A stretch of 10,397 nucleotides of DNA, from positions 1-10,397 of the forward strand of contig JAQVRG010000027.1 in the NCBI GenBank assembly GCA_028701165.1, written 5' to 3'. How positions within the stretch are numbered: position 1 is the first letter of the stretch; every line of letters starts with the position of its first letter. The position numbers and the translations under genes were made by a program. This document shows, in pieces, positions 6,296 to 10,397 of this stretch. Below the pieces are notes generated by a model, which was not told where the DNA came from, searched no databases, and worked only from the letters and a program-made list of their open reading frames with translations. Source of the DNA: Eubacteriales bacterium. GTDB lineage: Bacteria > Bacillota > Clostridia > Christensenellales > CAG-138.

Positions 6296-7731
6296 ACTAC
6301 CGCCTCCTTATCATCCTTGATCTGCATGGGGATCGTTACCGTAACCGTCGTGCCCTCGCCCGCTTCGCTTTGCAGCGTTAAGCCGTATTCCTTCCCAAAG
6401 AGGATTTGGAGGCGTTGATGTACCGTGCGAAGGCCAAAGCCCTCGCGCCCGCCGTCCGTAAGCGATTCTCTAAGCGCGGCGAGCCGTTCTTCCGTCATGC
6501 CGGTACCGTCGTCCTTGACCGCAAGATAGATTCTGTCGTCGCGCGCAACGGCGCTTACGCGGATGCTGCCCTTGCGCCTTTTCATTTTGATGCCGTGGTA
6601 GAGCGCGTTCTCCACCAGCGGTTGCAGTGTGAGCTTTGGCAGCGTGTACTGCTTGAGCTCGCTTGGAATGTCGATCTCGTATTCCATCAGGTCGTGATAG
6701 CGCACCTGCTGAATCTCCAAATAGCTTCGTATGTGCTGCTCCTCCTCCGCAAGCGTGATGATGCTCTGCCCGCGGCTGAGGGAAAAGCGGAAGAAGTTTG
6801 AAAGGCTGTTGATCATGGTGACGGCCTTACTTATATCGCCCGATTCGATGAGCCAAATGATGGTGTCCATTGTGTTATATAGGAAGTGCGGGTTGATCTG
6901 CGCCTGCAAAAGCGCAAGCTCCGCGTGGCGGCGCTGCTTTTCCTGCTGGCTGTTTTCCTCCATCAAACGCTGTAGGTGTCCCACCATCTGCTCGATGCCG
7001 TCGGAAAGGAGCTGCACCTCCTCTACATCGGCTTGTATGGGCTCGCATACGGAAAGCTCGCCGCTGCCAATATCCTCCAAGCGTTTGCAAAGCTTATCCA
7101 CGGGATCGACGATCCTGCGGCTAAGCTTGCGGGAATGCCCCAGCAGCACAAAAAGGAGCATCAGCGCCATGATGAGGATCACCGTCATAAGCGCTACCAT
7201 ACCGGATATCATGCGGGATTGCAGCGCGTCAAGATGCACCGCCTCATAATAAAGGTAGGTGTACATGTATTCTTGAATGAGGTCTGTAAGGATATAGATG
7301 TTGTTTTCAAGCTGATCCTGCCGCGCGTCGTAATCCTGCGTATCCGCGATTTGGTAGATTTTCTCCTCAAGGTTATGGCAAAGGTTCAGCACGCTCGTGA
7401 TGGCGCGTATGCTTTCCTTTTCCGTGCTCATGGCGGAAAGCTTGCTGGCGATCGCCTCCGCGCTTTGCACCTCCTCGATGGGAAGGCCTTCCGAATACTG
7501 GCTGTCGATTACATAGTAGTACATCTTGAGATCGACGTCGTCCTTGAAGTTCTGATTGAAATCCGACGCTGTGGTGACGTTGTTGAGTATGGCGTTATAC
7601 TGCCATGCGTACCATATGCCGATGGAAGCGATCACCACGATGACGAGCATGAGCGGGAGCGCCACCATCAGGATCATCTTCCATAGTCTCTTCTGCATGC
7701 GCATTTTGCCGGCGTCTTTTGCTACAGCCAT
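6292..7731 (-). CDS. Membrane sensor histidine kinase, YesM/LytS type
   Basis: This is a membrane histidine kinase of 479 aa that should phosphorylate the response regulator encoded just upstream. It has two transmembrane segments (about 19-43 and 173-197), an extracytoplasmic domain of only about 130 residues (44-172) with helical character, a HAMP region (198-255), and a His_kinase domain with NPHFLYN (280-286, phosphoacceptor His282). The HATPase domain has LVENALYHGI (372-381), DDGTGM (407-412) and GFGL (431-434). The sensor region is short beside the Cache-type domains common in YesM kinases, which fits sensing through a partner binding protein. The start at 7731 follows AGAGGAGT (7741-7748) by nine bases and is two bases from the regulator's stop. 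ATGs at codons 10 and 12 have no comparable site. It overlaps the sensor binding-protein gene by four bases. Confidence 0.94.
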   Translation of the reverse strand: MAVAKDAGKMRMQKRLWKMILMVALPLMLVIVVIASIGIWYAWQYNAILNNVTTASDFNQNFKDDVDLKMYYYVIDSQYSEGLPIEEVQSAEAIASKLSAMSTEKESIRAITSVLNLCHNLEEKIYQIADTQDYDARQDQLENNIYILTDLIQEYMYTYLYYEAVHLDALQSRMISGMVALMTVILIMALMLLFVLLGHSRKLSRRIVDPVDKLCKRLEDIGSGELSVCEPIQADVEEVQLLSDGIEQMVGHLQRLMEENSQQEKQRRHAELALLQAQINPHFLYNTMDTIIWLIESGDISKAVTMINSLSNFFRFSLSRGQSIITLAEEEQHIRSYLEIQQVRYHDLMEYEIDIPSELKQYTLPKLTLQPLVENALYHGIKMKRRKGSIRVSAVARDDRIYLAVKDDGTGMTEERLAALRESLTDGGREGFGLRTVHQRLQILFGKEYGLTLQSEAGEGTTVTVTIPMQIKDDKEAVV

Positions 7732-7733
7732 GC

Positions 7734-9350
7734 CTATTGCACTCCTCTGCGGCGATATTCACGCGGCGAGAAGCCCGTGGTTTTTTTAAATACGAAGCTG
7801 AAATAGTGCGGATCCTTATAGCCCACCGCGAAGGCGACCTCATTGGAGCGCTTATCCGTATGCAGCAGCAGGCGTTTGGCCTCGCTTATGCGTTTATAGG
7901 TCAGGTATTCGACAAAGGTCTGCCCCTCCTCCTGACTGAACACGGCGGAAAGATAATTGGGGCTTATGTTGACCTCCTTGGCGACCTTGTTGAGCGAAAT
8001 GGAATCGTCCGCGTAATGCTCGTCGATATAGGCGACGGTTTGTACCAAAAGATCGCGTTTTTGTTTTTTGCTTTCCCTGTCCCGAAGCTCCAGCGCCTGC
8101 TTGAGAAGCGCGTGCACGCAAGCCTTGGCGGTGTCGGGACGGGCGGATTGACTCATGCTTCGCAGCTCCGGCGTCAACAGCGCATCCGGGTCGTAACCGA
8201 GGCTTTCGACGTATTCCGCCGCCGCAAAGCAGATCGTCATGGTGAAATAGCGGCTAAAAAGAAGCGATTTTACCGTATCCTCGCCGACATAGCGAAGCAG
8301 CTGATCCACAAAATTGTCGATTTCCTCTTCATCGCCGTCGCTTAGAAAATTGCGGATGAGCGCGGGATCGACGACGCACTCTCCCGTGTCGGCAAGCGTG
8401 CTCTCGGGCTTGCGAAAATCGTCGATGCAGGCTTCGGAGAGGATATGCACCTCCGGGCAGATATGACGATAGGAGATGATGCGGTTTGCCTCCATAAAAC
8501 AGGCGGGCAGGGCGCTGATGCGCGTAACGGGCGTGCCGCATGCCATATAGTAATCAATTTCGCCGCCGGCCGCCTGACAGATGCCTTGCATACCGTCTAT
8601 GCACGCTTGTGTATGCGCGGCGACGTCGTTTTGTCCGCCCTTGACAAGCACCGCGTAGGTAGTCAGATTCCAGCGGAACAGAAGAAGCTCGTTATGGCTT
8701 TCGAAAAATTGCGTGACTCTGTCCTGTACGCCTGCCAGCGCGTCCGTGTAGGCGTCGGGCATGCTGCCCTTATGCCCCGCGCCGCTTAGGGAGAAGAAAA
8801 CGATGTTGTACGCCTGCGCATTGATGTTCACATCCATTTCCTGCGCGGTCTCGTAGATTTCGGATACGCTCAGATCGCCGTTTACGATCTGCTCGAAAAA
8901 GCGTCTGCGGGAAAACGTTTCGTAAGCCTGCGCCTCCCGCTGAAATTGCTGTAAGTATTCCTCCTGCTGCACCTCGGCTTCCATTTTTTGCTGCAATTCA
9001 AGAAGCACCTGCACGATCTTATCCTTGGTGATGGGCTTGAGAAGATACTGCTCCACACCCATGCGGATCGCCTGCTGGGCATAGGAAAAATCATCGTAGC
9101 CGCTGATGATGACGATCTTGGTTTTCGGAAGCTCCTTGTGCACAAGCTCGCTTAGCGCCAGCCCGTCCATAAAGGGCATCTTGATGTCTGTGATCAAAAG
9201 ATCGGGCCGGAGTTCCCGGATCATGGGGAGCGCCATTTCCCCGTCCGAAGCGTCGCCCGCATAGGTGAAGCCGTATTGTTCCCAAAGGATGTTGTTGCGC
9301 AGTCCCTCGCGCACGACGATTTCATCTTCAACCAAAAAGACCTTAAACAC
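7734..9350 (-). CDS. Response regulator with AraC-type DNA-binding domain, YesN type
   Basis: This cytoplasmic transcription regulator has 538 aa from the start chosen here. The receiver domain (1-122) has acidic E8 and D9, phosphoacceptor D55 in LLITDIKMP, S83 and K105 (LLKPI). A central region of about 300 residues has no family I recognise with confidence, as is usual in YesN proteins. An AraC-type pair of helix-turn-helix motifs occupies about 432-535, ending in GYKDPHYFSFVFKK and GFSPREYRR. I chose the GTG at 9348-9350, which gives the standard MFKVFLVEDE start. Upstream in-frame TTG (9420-9422) and ATG (9393-9395) overlap or precede the predicted transcript start and have no ribosome-binding site. 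AAAGGG lies ten bases before the GTG. It is the first gene of the operon. Its likely target is the transporter promoter with its GCAAAT repeats, a role inferred from context. Confidence 0.93.
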   Translation of the reverse strand: MFKVFLVEDEIVVREGLRNNILWEQYGFTYAGDASDGEMALPMIRELRPDLLITDIKMPFMDGLALSELVHKELPKTKIVIISGYDDFSYAQQAIRMGVEQYLLKPITKDKIVQVLLELQQKMEAEVQQEEYLQQFQREAQAYETFSRRRFFEQIVNGDLSVSEIYETAQEMDVNINAQAYNIVFFSLSGAGHKGSMPDAYTDALAGVQDRVTQFFESHNELLLFRWNLTTYAVLVKGGQNDVAAHTQACIDGMQGICQAAGGEIDYYMACGTPVTRISALPACFMEANRIISYRHICPEVHILSEACIDDFRKPESTLADTGECVVDPALIRNFLSDGDEEEIDNFVDQLLRYVGEDTVKSLLFSRYFTMTICFAAAEYVESLGYDPDALLTPELRSMSQSARPDTAKACVHALLKQALELRDRESKKQKRDLLVQTVAYIDEHYADDSISLNKVAKEVNISPNYLSAVFSQEEGQTFVEYLTYKRISEAKRLLLHTDKRSNEVAFAVGYKDPHYFSFVFKKTTGFSPREYRRRGVQ

Positions 9351-9395
9351 GGATTTACAACCCTTTCCCAACGATAAGAAATGCCTTTTGTTCAT

Positions 9396-9424
9396 ATTGT
9401 AACACGTTTTTACCAAAACCAATG
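9396..9424 (-). promoter_or_regulatory. Extended -10 promoter of the regulator/sensor operon
   Basis: On the minus strand TGTTACAAT gives an extended -10 with hexamer TACAAT (9401-9396), a 5-of-6 match. The best -35 17 bp upstream (CATTGG, 9424-9419) is poor, as is common with extended -10 promoters. Transcription would begin near 9389, about 40 nt before the GTG start. Confidence 0.5.
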
Positions 9425-9427
9425 GGA

Positions 9428-9465
9428 TTTTTTATCGCGTTTGTTGGTTTTTTTGCGATAAAAAA
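9428..9465. repeat. Perfect 11-bp inverted repeat between divergent promoters
   Basis: TTTTTTATCGC (9428-9438) and its exact reverse complement (9455-9465) flank a 16-bp T-rich spacer. The right arm touches the rsgA -35 element and the left arm lies just upstream of the poor -35 region of the regulator promoter. It is outside both predicted transcripts, so it is more likely a DNA site (operator or A-tract UP element) than an RNA hairpin. Confidence 0.6.
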
Positions 9466-9466
9466 C

Positions 9467-9495
9467 TTGACAATCAAACCCGCGTTCAATATGCT
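9467..9495 (+). promoter_or_regulatory. Near-consensus promoter of rsgA
   Basis: TTGACA (9467-9472) and TATGCT (9490-9495) are separated by exactly 17 bp, with an A-tract directly upstream. The predicted start near 9502 leaves a GC-rich leader of about 67 nt. The perfect -35 suggests constitutive expression, fitting a ribosome-assembly gene. Confidence 0.75.
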
Positions 9496-9568
9496 TCGAA
9501 GCGTACGAGTGTGCATAACGGCGCGCCGCGCGCAAGCGGCGGCCAAGAGGAGCATTGGAGGAGGCGGC

Positions 9569-10397
9569 ATGGGGCTGCATTACGGCATAAACGAAAAAAT
9601 TTTGGCGCAGGCGGCGGCTTACCCGGAGCTGTATGCGGCGCGCGTGATCTTTCAGGGACGGGATCTCTACCGCGTCGCCGGCGAGAAGGGCGAGCTGATG
9701 GCGGCGATCTCCGGAAAGCTCCGCTTTTCGGCGCAAAGCGCGTCGGACTTCCCGGCGGTGGGCGATTTTGTGCTGATGGACCGCGATACGGATCAAAACG
9801 GCGACGCGGTGATCCAGCGTGTGCTGCCACGGCGCAGCGTGTTCATCCGCAAGGCGGCCGGCAGCGCTTGCGCGGAGCAGGTCGTGGCCGCCAATATCGA
9901 TACGGTTTTCATCTGCATGTCGCTCAACAACGATTTTAACCTCCGCCGTATGGAACGGTATCTTTCCATCGGCTGGAACAGCGGCGCTACGCCGGTCGTG
10001 GTGCTGACCAAGGCGGATCTTTGCGCGGATGTGCAAGCGCGTGTGCGCGAGGCGGAATCCGCCGCGATGGGCGCCGACGTGCTCGTTGTGACGGCGCTGG
10101 AAGCGGATGGCTACGACGTTGTGCGGCGCTATATAGCACCCGGGCAAACCGTGGCGCTGATCGGCTCCTCCGGCGTGGGCAAGTCCACGCTGATCAACCG
10201 GCTGCTGGGGGAGGAGAAACTTATCACAAACGGCTTGCGCGACGACGATAAGGGCAGGCATACGACGACGCACCGGGAGCTTTTGCTGCTGCCGGACGGC
10301 GGCATGGTGATCGATACGCCGGGCATGCGGGAGCTTGGTATGTGGGACGCCGAGGAGGGTATCGACAAAACCTTTTCCGATGTGGAAGCGCTGCTCG
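9569..10397 (+). CDS. rsgA: Ribosome small-subunit-dependent GTPase RsgA (3' end beyond the window)
   Basis: This is the start of a GTPase that binds the 30S ribosomal subunit during late assembly and is stimulated by it. The first 276 codons are visible, with no stop before the window ends. An N-terminal beta-rich (OB-fold-like) region covers about 20-95. The GTPase motifs come in the circularly permuted order diagnostic of the family: TKAD (147-150), then GSSGVGKST (199-207), GRHTTTH (229-235) and DTPGMRE (249-255). The C-terminal zinc-binding region is outside the window. The MRELGMWDAEEGID stretch resembles the longer RsgA paralogue found in many Firmicutes, by recollection. The start follows GGAGGAGG (9557-9564). 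It is divergent from the sugar locus and probably unrelated to it. Confidence 0.95.
   Translation, partial: MGLHYGINEKILAQAAAYPELYAARVIFQGRDLYRVAGEKGELMAAISGKLRFSAQSASDFPAVGDFVLMDRDTDQNGDAVIQRVLPRRSVFIRKAAGSACAEQVVAANIDTVFICMSLNNDFNLRRMERYLSIGWNSGATPVVVLTKADLCADVQARVREAESAAMGADVLVVTALEADGYDVVRRYIAPGQTVALIGSSGVGKSTLINRLLGEEKLITNGLRDDDKGRHTTTHRELLLLPDGGMVIDTPGMRELGMWDAEEGIDKTFSDVEALL

Noticed and set aside
9396..9414. Possible catabolite-repression (cre) site, GTAAAAACGTGTTAC on the minus strand, near the regulator -10
   Set aside because: The centre resembles a cre site, but the downstream half mismatches the CcpA consensus at several fixed positions. It is too weak to call.
9515..9540. GC-rich hairpins in the rsgA leader (GCCGC with GCGGC, and a GGCGCGCC palindrome)
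   Set aside because: The stems are short, in very GC-rich DNA, and do not resemble a known leader RNA or riboswitch.
9410..10273. Minus-strand open frame (287 codons) opposite rsgA and across both divergent promoters
   Set aside because: The plus-strand frame carries all the RsgA GTPase motifs. The minus-strand frame is His/Arg-rich with no domain and would run through promoter DNA.

Overview
The window looks like chromosomal DNA of a moderately GC-rich Firmicute, probably a gut-type Clostridia. The evidence is strong GGAGG-type ribosome-binding sites, sigma-A-like promoters, lipobox-anchored binding proteins in place of periplasmic ones, and a YesM/YesN-family two-component system. The exact taxon cannot be read from the sequence. 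No mobile element, CRISPR array, tRNA or rRNA was seen.

Almost all of the window (46-9401) is one minus-strand sugar-uptake locus in two transcription units. The upstream unit runs from a promoter near 9396-9424 through an AraC-type response regulator (7734-9350), a YesM-type histidine kinase (6292-7731) and a lipoprotein sugar-binding protein (5309-6295). It ends at an intrinsic terminator (5233-5264). The downstream unit has its own promoter (5062-5090) preceded by a cluster of GCAAAT motifs. It encodes an abundant-type lipoprotein binding protein (3952-4998), a stem-loop that probably attenuates or stabilises the message (3858-3913), a double ATPase (2234-3748) and two permeases (1128-2234 and 98-1126). 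It ends at a perfect intrinsic terminator (46-76). The ATPase, two unlike permeases and YtfQ-like binding protein match the layout of the E. coli galactofuranose transporter YtfQ-YtfR-YtfT-YjfF, so the substrate is probably a hexose or pentose in furanose form. No catabolic gene is present to fix its identity.

The two binding proteins are paralogues. My reading is that the one next to the transporter genes delivers sugar to the permeases. The one translationally coupled to the kinase is then an extracellular sensor that presents ligand to the kinase, and the response regulator switches on the transporter promoter. This is the logic described for the XylFII-LytS-YesN xylose sensor of Clostridium, applied here to a YtfQ-type ligand.

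At the right edge, divergently transcribed from the regulator, is the start of a plus-strand gene for the ribosome-assembly GTPase RsgA (9569 to beyond the window). It has a near-consensus promoter (9467-9495). A perfect 11-bp inverted repeat (9428-9465) lies between the two divergent promoters. At the left edge a plus-strand terminator (14-39) belongs to a convergent gene outside the window.
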